DNA of 64,000 nt from Moorella glycerini (GCF_009735625.1 NZ_CP046244.1:186001-250000); one strand, 5' to 3'. Numbered from the stretch's first letter, positions 1 to 8,175 are shown. Notes: generated by a model not told the origin, from the sequence alone. Numbers and translations are program-made.

Positions 1-655
1 CAACCACTTCATCCTGGCCTGGTACCATTTGCTGGCTGGCGATCTGGGTTCTTATGCGCTCCAGGGCTATCAGAGCTTTTTCCAGGTTTGTACCGGGAAG
101 TATGACTAAAAACTCCTCCCCGCCGTACCGTATTACTTTATCTGCCGCGCGGAGCGCTTTCTTAATGATAAAAGCTGCGGCGCGTAAAACCTCATCCCCT
201 GCGTGATGGCCGAACTGGTCATTTACTGCCTTAAAATCATCCAGGTCCAGCATGGCGACGACCAGCGGTATTCCTTTTTCCTGCGCTTCTTTGAGCAAGT
301 GGTTGAGGATGGGATACATGGCGATCCTGTTGTATAATCCTGTCAGGGGGTCATGTTCAATGCGGTCTTTTAGCTGGAGAAGAAAAGTGTCGATAACTAC
401 CAGGATTTGCGCCAGGAATTCAGTAGCCCGGTCAATATATATCCACTGGACGGCATCGCTATCCCGCCTGATGCCCATCACTTCCCTCAGGGCACGGGTG
501 TGGATATCGAGGATGTTGGCTGCCTGCACATAATAATCATCCAGGTTGGCGGTCAAATCCTGGTAGGCCTCCAGCAGAACACCCTCTGCTCCACCCTCAC
601 ACACGTATCGTTCTAAATAGTTCCTGTAGGTATCGTAAAACGCTTCTGCAAGCAA
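1..655 (-). CDS. Diguanylate cyclase (GGDEF), stressosome output, partial
   Basis: This cytosolic enzyme makes cyclic di-GMP from two GTP. It is cut by the window edge, and 218 codons are visible. The first ~110 residues resemble the RsbU N-terminal domain that binds the RsbT switch kinase (AYQDLTANLDDYY region). A GGDEF domain follows, starting at DPLTGLYNR, with the active-site motif RYGGEEF and an RxxD product-inhibition site (RAAD) at the usual distance before it. The start is TTG at 655 behind GGAGGTGG; the stop of the upstream rsbX-like gene lies 2 bases away. It is the last gene of the rsbR-S-T-X operon, in the place where Bacillus carries the RsbU phosphatase, so RsbT probably activates this cyclase. 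Such a stressosome-controlled cyclase is described from Moorella thermoacetica. The C-terminus is not seen. Confidence 0.9.
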   Translation of the reverse strand, partial: MLAEAFYDTYRNYLERYVCEGGAEGVLLEAYQDLTANLDDYYVQAANILDIHTRALREVMGIRRDSDAVQWIYIDRATEFLAQILVVIDTFLLQLKDRIEHDPLTGLYNRIAMYPILNHLLKEAQEKGIPLVVAMLDLDDFKAVNDQFGHHAGDEVLRAAAFIIKKALRAADKVIRYGGEEFLVILPGTNLEKALIALERIRTQIASQQMVPGQDEVV

Positions 656-656
656 G

Positions 657-1268
657 TTACGGCCACCTCCTGCCCACAAGAACGCTGGCATCGTCTTCCG
701 CAATGCTGAACTCCTCAAGTATTGAGCATGTTAAACCAAAACCGTCATCTCGCCATAATTGCCGGGGCGAGTGACCCGGCAGGAAACTGCGCTTGATCCC
801 ATCTGAACAGACCAGCAGCATAGATTTATCATTTAATTGTATGCTCCGCATGGCAGGAAGGATTTTACGGCCCCCGACAATCCCGGCTTGCCCCGGGAGG
901 ATCTCGATCCTCGCCGGGTTAATTACCCAGCCACGTATATTGCCCACCAGGATGTAATCAAGAAAACACTCCCCCAGCATGCCCAGAAAAAGCGCGCAGC
1001 CTCGCGAGCGAAAGGCAGTTTGCTCTATGCGCCCGAATATCTCTAAGAGATTTTCTCCACCCGCTTCCAATTCCCGGCGGATTCCCTCTAAAGAACGGTG
1101 GGCCTCTTCCCCGTGTCCCAACACATCAACACAGGCCGCGAGAAGACCGCTCCTGCCCCCTTCGGCATAACAAAAATCCCCTCCGGCGATATATCCCCGG
1201 CGGGGCCGCCAGCAGGCCCAGATTTGCCAGCCGTTTCCTCCTGCCGTGCACCGGGATAACAGGGTCAA
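657..1268 (-). CDS. rsbX: RsbX-like PP2C (SpoIIE-type) phosphatase
   Basis: This is a small 203-residue PP2C/SpoIIE-family serine/threonine phosphatase without a sensor domain, as in RsbX. Visible metal-site motifs are GGDFCYAE near residue 30, VDVLGHG near residue 48 and a late CSDGI near residue 155. RsbX removes phosphates from RsbR and RsbS and so resets the stressosome after signalling. The start overlaps the rsbT stop by 4 bases, and the stop lies just before the GGDEF gene, so these genes are translationally coupled. The length matches the RsbX family. The assignment rests on motifs plus operon position. Confidence 0.87.
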   Translation of the reverse strand: MTLLSRCTAGGNGWQIWACWRPRRGYIAGGDFCYAEGGRSGLLAACVDVLGHGEEAHRSLEGIRRELEAGGENLLEIFGRIEQTAFRSRGCALFLGMLGECFLDYILVGNIRGWVINPARIEILPGQAGIVGGRKILPAMRSIQLNDKSMLLVCSDGIKRSFLPGHSPRQLWRDDGFGLTCSILEEFSIAEDDASVLVGRRWP

Positions 1269-1738
1269 AATTTACGCCTCCTCTTGCCGGCAATGACTAC
1301 CGTCCCCTTGCCCACTTCTGAATATATGGCAAAAGAATCCATGAGGCGTTTTACCCCCGAAAGGCCTATACCCAGGCTGCGTTCATATGTAGTGTAGCCT
1401 TTAGTCATGACCAGCTCAATTTCTGCAATACCCGGTCCACGGTCGGAGGCTATTACTTCTAAATACGGTCCCTCCCTTTCATTCAGCAGTTTTTTGATCA
1501 TAATCCGGCCCTGCCCGGCATAGCGGTAGATATTGCGCGCCAGTTCGGAAACGGCCGTGGCTATCTTTGTAATATCGGCCAGGGAAAACCCGGCCTCCTG
1601 GGCCAGCTGTTTGGCCATTTGCCGGGCTACGGCAATATCTTCCTCCCTGGCGATACGGATAAACACGTCATACTCTTCCGCCGGGCTGTTAAAGACCCTG
1701 TCGATATCAACATTTTCATGCTCATTTTTGTAAAGCAC
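1265..1738 (-). CDS. rsbT: Stressosome switch kinase RsbT
   Basis: This is a GHKL-type serine/threonine kinase of 157 residues. The N-box helix (VSELARNIYRYAG, about residues 63-75) and the G1 box (SDRGPGI, about 98-104) are clear, and a glycine-rich GIGLSG segment closes the ATP lid. RsbT phosphorylates the STAS domains of RsbS and RsbR, is then released from the complex, and binds the N-terminal domain of its output partner. That partner is probably the GGDEF protein two genes downstream. The start is GTG, with AGGAG about 11 bases upstream. It sits 3 bases after rsbS and overlaps rsbX. An N-terminal stretch of about 25 residues precedes the usual kinase start. Confidence 0.92.
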   Translation of the reverse strand: MLYKNEHENVDIDRVFNSPAEEYDVFIRIAREEDIAVARQMAKQLAQEAGFSLADITKIATAVSELARNIYRYAGQGRIMIKKLLNEREGPYLEVIASDRGPGIAEIELVMTKGYTTYERSLGIGLSGVKRLMDSFAIYSEVGKGTVVIAGKRRRKF

Positions 1739-1741
1739 TGC

Positions 1742-2143
1742 TTACCCAACTCCTGACTGGCTGCCCGCTACAAGCAGGGCGTGCTCCAGGTCCCGGGCAA
1801 CGATAATATCCTGTAACATTACCCCCATCTGGGCCAGGGTTAAAGCCACTGGAGGTTGAATACCGCATAGTACCGTGCGGCATCCCATTAAACGCGCCAT
1901 GGCCGCCGTCTCGGAAATTGTGTATGAAATGTAGCTATCTATCACATCAACCATGCGTACATCTATAATAACTGCCTGGGCCCTGGTGTTTTCTAATTCT
2001 TCCAATATTTGTTGCTGAAGCAGGCCCACCGTCCTGTCGTCCAGGTCAATCTGGATCGGTACCAGTAAAAACTCCCCCAGGGAGATGACCGGTACGACTC
2101 TGGAACTCCTGGCGTTAGATATCAATTTCTTCATCGCCTTCAC
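1742..2143 (-). CDS. rsbS: Stressosome scaffold RsbS (STAS domain)
   Basis: This is a single STAS domain of 133 residues. The phosphorylatable serine lies in the DVIDSYISY segment, at the place where RsbT phosphorylates RsbS to free itself from the stressosome. The later GIQPPVALTLAQMG stretch is the usual RsbS ending. It forms the icosahedral core together with RsbR. The GTG start taken here overlaps rsbR by 29 bases; an ATG three codons in is an equally plausible start. Gene order is R-S-T-X, as in other stressosome operons. Confidence 0.92.
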   Translation of the reverse strand: MKAMKKLISNARSSRVVPVISLGEFLLVPIQIDLDDRTVGLLQQQILEELENTRAQAVIIDVRMVDVIDSYISYTISETAAMARLMGCRTVLCGIQPPVALTLAQMGVMLQDIIVARDLEHALLVAGSQSGVG

Positions 2144-2882
2144 TCTCTTTGTTACCAGTTATTACCCGGGCCAGCTGCCTGCGCCTTTTCTTTTCATCCG
2201 CTATGATGGCAATCCCTTTCCTGAGGGCGTCTTCCAGATCGCGGGCAATAGTCACCATGCGAAAGTCTACCCCCAGTTTCACCAGGGTATGGGCTACTTC
2301 CGGTTTGATGCCTGTTAAGATAACCTCGGCCCCCAAAAATCTGATGGCATTGAACATTTCTATTAAAAAGCCGCCCACGACCGTATCAATCATGGGAACT
2401 CCCGTCACATCGACCAGCACCACTTTAGTTCTGGTAACACTCACTCGATCCAATAGCCTCTCGGCAATACTTTGCGCCCACTGGCTGTCCAGGTTGCCGA
2501 TCAAGGCCACCAGCAACATATCTGTCCAGATGCGGATTATAGGGGTGGCCAGTTCGGGCAGCATCTGGCGAAGATTGTTGATAGTCTGTTCGTTTTCTTT
2601 ACGGATCTCCCCGCACACCTGGACAGCAGTAGAGAGCAGTTCGGCAACAGGCAGCGCGGGATTTCGGTCGGCTACAGCTCTCAGCTTTTCTGTAAAGGAC
2701 TGCTCACCGATCTCCGCAAATAGTAATCCCAGGGTCTCCTTGAGCTGTTCCAGCTGCTTTTTATCTCTATTAACCGCGAGGGCTGTCGACAAAAAATTAT
2801 GCCACAGCCTTTGCGTCCTGCTCCCGGCCGCCAGCTCCTGTACCAATTCTTCCAGCTTATCCCTGGTTACGTTTAACTCCAT
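2115..2882 (-). CDS. rsbR: Stressosome sensor RsbR
   Basis: This is a 255-residue co-antagonist: an N-terminal helical sensor domain (about residues 1-135, non-heme globin-like in this family) and a C-terminal STAS domain (about 140-235). The two threonines phosphorylated in RsbR proteins are at DVTGVPMIDT and ILTGIKPE. The N-domains form the turrets of the stressosome and are thought to receive the signal, which is not identifiable here. The C-terminal tail is charged (KKRRRQ, then acidic). The start ATG has GGAGG 9 bases upstream. It is the first gene of the operon, divergent from the c-di-GMP riboswitch transcript. Confidence 0.92.
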   Translation of the reverse strand: MELNVTRDKLEELVQELAAGSRTQRLWHNFLSTALAVNRDKKQLEQLKETLGLLFAEIGEQSFTEKLRAVADRNPALPVAELLSTAVQVCGEIRKENEQTINNLRQMLPELATPIIRIWTDMLLVALIGNLDSQWAQSIAERLLDRVSVTRTKVVLVDVTGVPMIDTVVGGFLIEMFNAIRFLGAEVILTGIKPEVAHTLVKLGVDFRMVTIARDLEDALRKGIAIIADEKKRRRQLARVITGNKESEGDEEIDI

Positions 2883-3068
2883 AAATATTTCCTCCCCAAC
2901 TACTTAATAACAATGTCCCTACACAGAGGTTCTAACTTAAACTTAAATTTATTCAATGCCCATTACCATTTTCCTGCCGGCGCTGATAAATCCATTATAT
3001 TTGGTACCGTCAATAAATTTGCACAGGCCTATCCCGGCTTGCCATTATAAAGCCAGGGTATCCCGCTT
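2883..3068. other. Divergent intergenic region between rsbR and the riboswitch promoter
   Basis: This AT-rich spacer has no gene. It should contain the minus-strand promoter of the stressosome operon. A TATAAT sequence on the minus strand near 2996-3001 is a possible -10 box, but its -35 partner is weak, so no promoter is called. Confidence 0.4.
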
Positions 3069-3098
3069 TAGACTTGTTTAGACTTGTCTAGACCTCAC
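3069..3098 (+). repeat. Three 10-bp direct repeats abutting a -35 box
   Basis: Three head-to-tail units with a period of exactly 10 bp read TAGACTTGTT, TAGACTTGTC and TAGACCTCAC, so the third is only half conserved. They end directly at the -35 hexamer of the promoter for the riboswitch transcript. One unit per helical turn on one DNA face suggests a binding site for an activator or repressor. No regulator can be named. Confidence 0.6.
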
Positions 3099-3127
3099 TT
3101 GACAAAGGGATCTGGTAAAGCTAATAT
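3099..3127 (+). promoter_or_regulatory. Consensus sigma-A promoter of the riboswitch transcript
   Basis: TTGACA and TAATAT are separated by exactly 17 bases. Transcription would begin near 3134, about 30 bases before the c-di-GMP riboswitch aptamer. Confidence 0.85.
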
Positions 3128-3160
3128 GAAAGTGCAACAATTAAAAAACAAGTTTTCTCT

Positions 3161-3256
3161 ACCGCCAAGGGCAAACCCGCTCGAAAGACGGGGACGCAAA
3201 GCCACGGGCCTGGGTCTCATCTTTGAGATATGGCAGCCGGGCTGCCGGTAGGAAGC
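3161..3256 (+). promoter_or_regulatory. Cyclic di-GMP-I (GEMM) riboswitch
   Basis: The hallmark blocks of the GEMM aptamer appear in order: AGGGCAAACC, CTCGAAAG, GGACGCAAAGCCACGGGCC, then ATGGCAGCCGGGCTGCCG. The aptamer lies between a strong promoter and an intrinsic terminator hairpin, so it probably controls termination in response to c-di-GMP. The downstream gene is a PAS-HD protein, now broken. A diguanylate cyclase and an HD-GYP protein are encoded nearby. Confidence 0.93.
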
Positions 3257-3267
3257 CGCTGGGTAGT

Positions 3268-3307
3268 ACCAGGCGCAGTCAAAAGGAAGGCGGTAGCCTG
3301 GTTTTTT
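3268..3307 (+). terminator. Intrinsic terminator of the c-di-GMP riboswitch
   Basis: ACCAGGC pairs with GCCTGGT across a 20-base loop and is followed by a run of T. It begins about 12 bases after the aptamer and precedes the coding region, as expected for the expression platform of the riboswitch. Confidence 0.75.
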
Positions 3308-3418
3308 ATTTAAGTACGGAGAAGGCCGGCGGCAGCCGGGTACGGGTTCCCTGGCAGCCCGGGGGAGGGAGTTAAAAAGGACCAGAGCGGGAGCCGAGTT
3401 GCCGAAAGGAGTTTTCTG

Positions 3419-4428
3419 TTGAAGGGCTCCTGGCCAGGGCCCTGGAAAGCCACGCCAGGGAACAGGAAATGCGCCTGGTGCTTGAGGAGTTGATTAATGT
3501 AGTAATTGCGGAGGCACCGGTGGGGCTGGCCTTTTTAAACCCCAAAGGCGAGATCTAGCATCTCAATTCCCTGGCGGCCCGGCTAATGAAAGACGCATCT
3601 TTAAACTGCGGCGAGTTAATGAGCATGGCCAATAATAGTGAAACGAAAACTGTCAGGGCCAACAACCGCAGTTATAAATTGTGGGTGGTCAAATCCGGCA
3701 AGGAAAAGGCGCCCGGGTACCTGGCGATTTTTGTCGATGTAACAACAGAGCAGCAGCTCGTGGAAAAGGTCAAATATGCCCAGCAGGAGGCCGAGCTGGC
3801 GCTGGCCACGCTGCTGCCTGACCAGCGGGTGGAGGTCAGGTTGCGGGCCATTGTGGAATACATGGATGAATATGACGCCTTAAGCGGGAAGATAAAAGTC
3901 ACCGGCGTGATCCGGGAAGGCGTGTACCGGCATGTAATAAATATCCTGCGCCTGATAGCCGAACTCTCCAAGCAGGGCCTCACCGAGCTGCCGGGGGTAG
4001 ATAAAGATATCCTGGTGCAGGCAGCGATATTCCACGACTTGGCCAAGGTGCAGCCCTACCTGCAACCGGGGGATGTGGTGGACCCGCGGGAAGCTTTTGA
4101 GCCCGGCTACCTGCACGCCTTTCGCAGCGCTTCCCTGGCCAGGGGGATCTACAACATAGATGAGAGGACCGTCAATCTTATAAAATATCACCACCACGAA
4201 GAAAATGACCTGCCGGAAGATTATCCCCTCTACCTGTTGCCCATGTACCGCCTCTTCCGGCTGCTGGACGGTTTATCGGCAGGTATCACCAGGAGGGGAT
4301 CCAGGGTAAAATTAACGACAAATGGAACACTCATTAACGTGAGGGAAGAAAGCTCCTTCCCCCTTTATAACCGGCATTTAGAGCTGGACCTATACTCCGG
4401 CAGGACGAGCATCAGACCGCTACTTTAA
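3419..4428 (+). pseudogene. PAS-HD signalling protein, interrupted by an in-frame TAG
   Basis: The reading frame encodes a PAS domain (EAPVGLAFLNPKGEI, then HLNSLAARLM) followed by an HD phosphohydrolase domain (FHDLAKV and later KYHHHEEN). An in-frame TAG at 3556-3558 falls inside the PAS domain, where a CAG to TAG change would explain it. Upstream, AAAGGAG is correctly placed for a TTG at 3419, but that TTG is one base out of frame with the protein, which suggests a lost base near the start (TTGGAAGGG to TTGAAGGG). The remaining 280-residue frame from ATG 3586 has no ribosome site and half a PAS domain. The gene lies downstream of the c-di-GMP riboswitch and was presumably its regulated output. 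Low-level readthrough is possible. Confidence 0.75.
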
Positions 4429-4622
4429 ATTTTTATAAAACAATCCTTACCCTTCCCTTGCCGGAGCTGTCCCGGAAAAATTTCCTTTTTTATTTGCACC
4501 TCATCGCCTACCAGGGTAATTGCTAAATAATCACCCGGCCGCCAGTCCAGTAATTTCCTTATTCTTGCCGGCAATCTAACCCGGCCTTTGTCGTCCAGGC
4601 AAACAGTTGGCAGGGATGACAT
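4425..4622 (-). CDS. AbrB/SpoVT-type swapped-hairpin regulator
   Basis: This 65-residue protein is a single AbrB-like DNA-binding domain (DDKGRVRLPARIRKLLDWRPGD), which dimerises as a swapped hairpin. The start is ATG with GAGGAGGT 10 bases upstream. It is the last gene of the chemosensory operon, 30 bases after the separate phosphotransfer gene, and its end overlaps the convergent broken PAS-HD frame by 4 bases. It could be a transition-state-type regulator or an antitoxin-like factor; no partner toxin is visible. Confidence 0.8.
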   Translation of the reverse strand: MSSLPTVCLDDKGRVRLPARIRKLLDWRPGDYLAITLVGDEVQIKKEIFPGQLRQGKGKDCFIKI

Positions 4623-4652
4623 TAAAACTTTACCTCCTCAATCTCTTCCCGG

Positions 4653-5516
4653 CTAAACATGCCACAGAGCCAGCTTGCGGAGGACCCGGCGCGCAACCGG
4701 GTCCCGGGCCCAGAGGAACCACCCGGCGGTTAAAGCTGCAGCCATGGCTTCAAGCGCTTCCAGATCAAGGTGCAATTTGTCCCCTGTAAACTCAAGGGCT
4801 ACCTTTTTCCCCCGGGAAGCCAGTTCCCGGGCCCTGGCTATCTTCGCCGGCCAGCCAGTACCGTCTATTTCTATCACGTGCCGGACATCGACCGTTACTA
4901 TATCCGGGTAACCTTCAATACATTCGTACAATTCACGTTCCCCTGCCTCGCTATCTATAACCGCCACCATGGTATCCGGTACTATTCTTTCACTTATGAG
5001 TTCTTCCGGACTGGGAATAGCATACTTGAGCTCTCCCATCTCCTCCAATCTCTTGAGGATGACAAAACTCCTGGCTCCCCGCATCTCGGAGGTGCGGTCA
5101 AGCACTACATCGACCAGGAACCTGCCGGTGCTCCTGCCTGCCTCACCTTGTACCAGCTCCAGCTCTGCGGCCAGCTGCTCATTATGGCAAAGTGGAGTGG
5201 CGTCCCCGCCTTCAGCGACTGCGAATATGAGGGAGCGCAGGACGTCGCTCGACTGCAGCAGCAGCCGGCAGGTATTCTCGCTTATTACCGCTTTGCCCTG
5301 CCTGATCTTATCCAGCAGGTTCTCCATTTTGTGGGCAAAGTCGGCGATATCTTTTAATCCCATGCAGGCTGCTGAACCTTTGAGAGTATGGACGATCCGG
5401 AAAATGGCATCCAGGGTTATGCTTTTCCCTGCATCGAGTTCCAGGAGAAGCTGCTCCAGCTGATCGAGCTGTTCCCGGGCCTCTTCTAAAAATACCTGCC
5501 TTAAGTCCGCGGCCAT
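4653..5516 (-). CDS. Free-standing Hpt (CheA P1-like) protein
   Basis: This 287-residue protein starts with an Hpt domain. The phosphoacceptor histidine lies in IVHTLKGSAACMG (about residues 42-54), with acidic DxxEQ helices around it. The rest (about 130-280) contains a ferredoxin-like region that may bind a response regulator, then an unassigned tail (VALEFTGDKLHLDLEAL). It lacks kinase, dimerisation and CheW modules. The neighbouring upstream gene encodes exactly those modules and has no Hpt domain, so the two probably form a split CheA in which phosphate passes in trans. The start ATG follows GGGAGG and lies 2 bases after the kinase stop. Confidence 0.85.
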   Translation of the reverse strand: MAADLRQVFLEEAREQLDQLEQLLLELDAGKSITLDAIFRIVHTLKGSAACMGLKDIADFAHKMENLLDKIRQGKAVISENTCRLLLQSSDVLRSLIFAVAEGGDATPLCHNEQLAAELELVQGEAGRSTGRFLVDVVLDRTSEMRGARSFVILKRLEEMGELKYAIPSPEELISERIVPDTMVAVIDSEAGERELYECIEGYPDIVTVDVRHVIEIDGTGWPAKIARARELASRGKKVALEFTGDKLHLDLEALEAMAAALTAGWFLWARDPVARRVLRKLALWHV

Positions 5517-5518
5517 CT

Positions 5519-6973
5519 TTACACCATTCCTCCCAGCACGCCGCCATTCAAAATCAGGGCGATTTCACCGCTGCCCAGCACCGCCGCACCGCTGAACAGG
5601 CTAATTCCTGCCAGTTGGGACGGTAAATTCTTGAGCACCACATCCTGCTCGCCGATGATTCTCCCCACTTCTATCGTCAACCCTCCCAGGAGCACCACCA
5701 GCACCATTTCGTCTGCCTCCCTGTTTCCTGCCTCCCCGCTCCCAAGCAACCGGCCGAGACGCAGGAGGGGATACAGCTTATCCCTAAGGGCCACGACTTC
5801 TTTATTTTTCAAGTGATGGATTTGATCTATCTTGACCCTGACTATCTCTTTAATTTCTCCCACAGGTATACCATAAAGGCCACCGCACTCCAGCAGCAAT
5901 ATTTTAGTAACACTCATTGTAACCGGTATTTCCAGCCTGGTTTCCGTCCCCTGGCCGGGCTGGCTCCAGATGCTTACCTTGCCTCCCAAACCCCGGACTG
6001 TCTCCCGCACCACATCCATTCCTACCCCGCGCCCGGATATTTCACCGGCGACTTCCCTGGTGCTGAAACCCGGGTGAAAGACCAGTTCCAGGGCTTCCTG
6101 GTAACTCATCTTCCCCGCCTGCTCTTCGCTGATCAGGCCCAGCCGCAGGGCCTTAGACTTCAACGCCCCCTCGTCAATGCCCCTGCCGTCATCCTTTACA
6201 GTAATAACCACGCGCTCCCCCCTTTTCCAGGCGGCAAGCTCTATTTCTCCTTCTTCCTCCTTACCCGCGGCCAGGCGTTCCGGGGGGAGCTCCAGGCCAT
6301 GGTCCAGGGCATTGCGCACCAGGTGCAGGAGGGGTTCATATATGGCCGCGGCTACATTGCGGTCGATGGTCACCTTATCTCCCCGGGTCTTTAAACGCGC
6401 TTTCTTTCCCAGGTCATGCCCCAGTTCCCGGATCACCCGCCGGAAGCGTTCAAAAACCAGCCCTACCGGCATCAGGCGCATTTCCATTACCGTATCTTGA
6501 AGGCCCCAGCTGGTGCGGGTAAGGGACGCCTGGTAGTCTTTTAATTCCCGGATAACCTCTACGGGTATACCCAGATTTTCCAGCCTCCGGATCAGGTAAA
6601 CCAAGCCGTTGCTGTTAATGATCAATTCTCCCGCCAGGGACAGGAGCCTGTTTATTTTCTCCTGCTCTACCCTGACGGTCTTAGCCCCGGACCAGCTTCT
6701 GGCAATATCGATCCCGGTTCCCGTTTCTTCCGGGCCGCCGCCCGCGCCCCTTTGAAAATCATCCAGGAACCGCCGCACCTCTTCCCGGGGGGCTTCATCC
6801 GCCAGGATAATCTCCATTTCAACAATTTGCCCCCCTTTACTTTTCAGCCCTATTCTTTCCAGCCAGCCCTTTTGTTCCAGGTTATATAACAGGGGCCAGG
6901 CATCCCGGCCGCACAGCTCATTGGGGCCGAGCTTTAATGCATTTTCCCGCCCGGAATTAAGAAGTTCCCTCAT
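5519..6973 (-). CDS. cheA: CheA-type histidine kinase core lacking Hpt
   Basis: From about residue 95 it contains the P3 dimerisation helices, the HATPase domain with N-box HLVRNALDHG, G1 DDGRGID and the FSTREVAGEISGRGVGMDVV lid region, then a C-terminal CheW-like domain. The first ~90 residues do not look like Hpt: no HxxKG motif is present. The phosphate-accepting histidine is supplied by the next gene. The ATG at 6973 is chosen over a GTG at 6985 because AAAGGGTGG is 8 bases from the ATG but touches the GTG. It overlaps the cheY-like gene by 17 bases. It acts in the cytoplasmic signalling array with the CheW and receptor proteins encoded upstream. Confidence 0.9.
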   Translation of the reverse strand: MRELLNSGRENALKLGPNELCGRDAWPLLYNLEQKGWLERIGLKSKGGQIVEMEIILADEAPREEVRRFLDDFQRGAGGGPEETGTGIDIARSWSGAKTVRVEQEKINRLLSLAGELIINSNGLVYLIRRLENLGIPVEVIRELKDYQASLTRTSWGLQDTVMEMRLMPVGLVFERFRRVIRELGHDLGKKARLKTRGDKVTIDRNVAAAIYEPLLHLVRNALDHGLELPPERLAAGKEEEGEIELAAWKRGERVVITVKDDGRGIDEGALKSKALRLGLISEEQAGKMSYQEALELVFHPGFSTREVAGEISGRGVGMDVVRETVRGLGGKVSIWSQPGQGTETRLEIPVTMSVTKILLLECGGLYGIPVGEIKEIVRVKIDQIHHLKNKEVVALRDKLYPLLRLGRLLGSGEAGNREADEMVLVVLLGGLTIEVGRIIGEQDVVLKNLPSQLAGISLFSGAAVLGSGEIALILNGGVLGGMV

Positions 6974-7352
6974 GATAAGTGCCACCCTTTAAACCGGCAA
7001 GGTGCAGGCAAGTTTTTTTAAGTTCCTCAGGGTCTACGGGCTTAACGAGGTAAAGATCCGCCCCGGCTTTATAGGCCGCCAGCCGGTCGTGAGGGCCGGC
7101 TTCGGTAGAGATCATAATAATACCCATAGATTGACCTCGCTCCGTCTTCCGGATCTCCTTGACCAGTTCGTACCCGTGCATGGATGGCATATTTACGTCG
7201 ACCAGCAGCACATCATAATCTGCAGCGCAGATCTTCTCCAGGCCCTCATAACCGTTAGCGGCAACGTCTACTGCAAAGCCGCAGCCCTGCAGCACTGCCG
7301 CGTGGTACGCCCGCACGGCACTGGAATCGTCCACAATCAAGACCTTGACCAA
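6957..7352 (-). CDS. CheY-like single-domain response regulator
   Basis: This is a 131-residue receiver domain. The acidic pair is DDSS at residues 8-11, the phosphoacceptor Asp is in LLVDVNMP (about residue 53), the switch Ser/Thr is in MISTEA and the conserved Lys is in VKPVDP. No output domain is fused. With no flagellar genes nearby, its target need not be a flagellar motor. The start is TTG, with GGAGG 8 bases upstream. Confidence 0.88.
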   Translation of the reverse strand: MVKVLIVDDSSAVRAYHAAVLQGCGFAVDVAANGYEGLEKICAADYDVLLVDVNMPSMHGYELVKEIRKTERGQSMGIIMISTEAGPHDRLAAYKAGADLYLVKPVDPEELKKTCLHLAGLKGGTYHEGTS

Positions 7353-7371
7353 CGCCGACGCCTCCAGGGTC

Positions 7372-8175
7372 TTACTTTTGATAAATTATCGCGTTGTTAA
7401 ACCTGACTGGTTTGAACAAGGTGGTGATGCGGCTCATGGATTCGGAATGGCCGAGAAAAATATACCCGCCCGGTTCCAGGGTCTGGTAAAAATGGAGGGC
7501 CACCCGCCGCCGGGAAATGTCATCAAAATAGATCAAGACATTGCGGCAAAATATGGCATGGTAATTGCGCATGACCTGCATGGCCGCGTCATCAACCAGG
7601 TTAACCTGATAAAATTTAATGCGGGACTTTAAAATGGACTTCACAGCATAGTTATCCCCCAGGCGGGTGAAATACCGGTCTAAATAAGCAAGGGGTACCT
7701 GCCTGATGGCATAATAGTTATATACGCCCCTTTCCGCCCTGCCCAGGACTTCCGTATTTATATCGGTGGCGTGGATTTCCCAGGCCATGCCGGCAGCCAT
7801 CTCCTGCATGATGATGGCCAGGGTATAGGCTTCTTCCCCGGAAGAGCAGCCGGCACACCAGATCTTCACGCCCCGCCGCCTCCCGCCGTTGCCGGCCCAG
7901 AGAGATATCACCTCTTCCGCCAGGCATTTTAACTGGTCGTACTCGCGGAAGAAATAGGTTTCATTTACGGTAAGGGCGTTTAAAAGTTCCTGCCGCATCT
8001 TACCCGCGGCATCAAAGCGCAGGGCTGCCAGGTAAGCCGTAAAGTCCCGCATGCCGTGTTTTTCCATCTGCTGTTGGATGCGTTTTTCTACGTAATACTT
8101 CTTTTCGTCTTCAAAATAAATGCCCGTCTCCCGGTAGATGTATTCCCTTATCTTCTCGAACTCAGACCGGTTCAT
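7372..8175 (-). CDS. cheR: Chemoreceptor glutamate methyltransferase CheR
   Basis: CheR uses S-adenosylmethionine to methylate receptor glutamates. At 267 residues it has the N-terminal helical domain (about 1-75, LTVNETYFFRE at its end) and the C-terminal SAM-binding domain with WCAGCSSGEEAYTLA, an ATDINTEVL motif, and CRNVLIYFD. The start overlaps the HEAT-repeat gene by 14 bases. CheB is encoded two genes upstream, so the cluster has a complete adaptation pair for the receptor at the head of the operon. Confidence 0.95.
   Translation of the reverse strand: MNRSEFEKIREYIYRETGIYFEDEKKYYVEKRIQQQMEKHGMRDFTAYLAALRFDAAGKMRQELLNALTVNETYFFREYDQLKCLAEEVISLWAGNGGRRRGVKIWCAGCSSGEEAYTLAIIMQEMAAGMAWEIHATDINTEVLGRAERGVYNYYAIRQVPLAYLDRYFTRLGDNYAVKSILKSRIKFYQVNLVDDAAMQVMRNYHAIFCRNVLIYFDDISRRRVALHFYQTLEPGGYIFLGHSESMSRITTLFKPVRFNNAIIYQK

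Noticed and set aside
3556-3558. In-frame TAG read as pyrrolysine
   Set aside because: No methylamine methyltransferase or pyl gene is seen, and Gln (CAG) fits the PAS domain. A disabling mutation is simpler.
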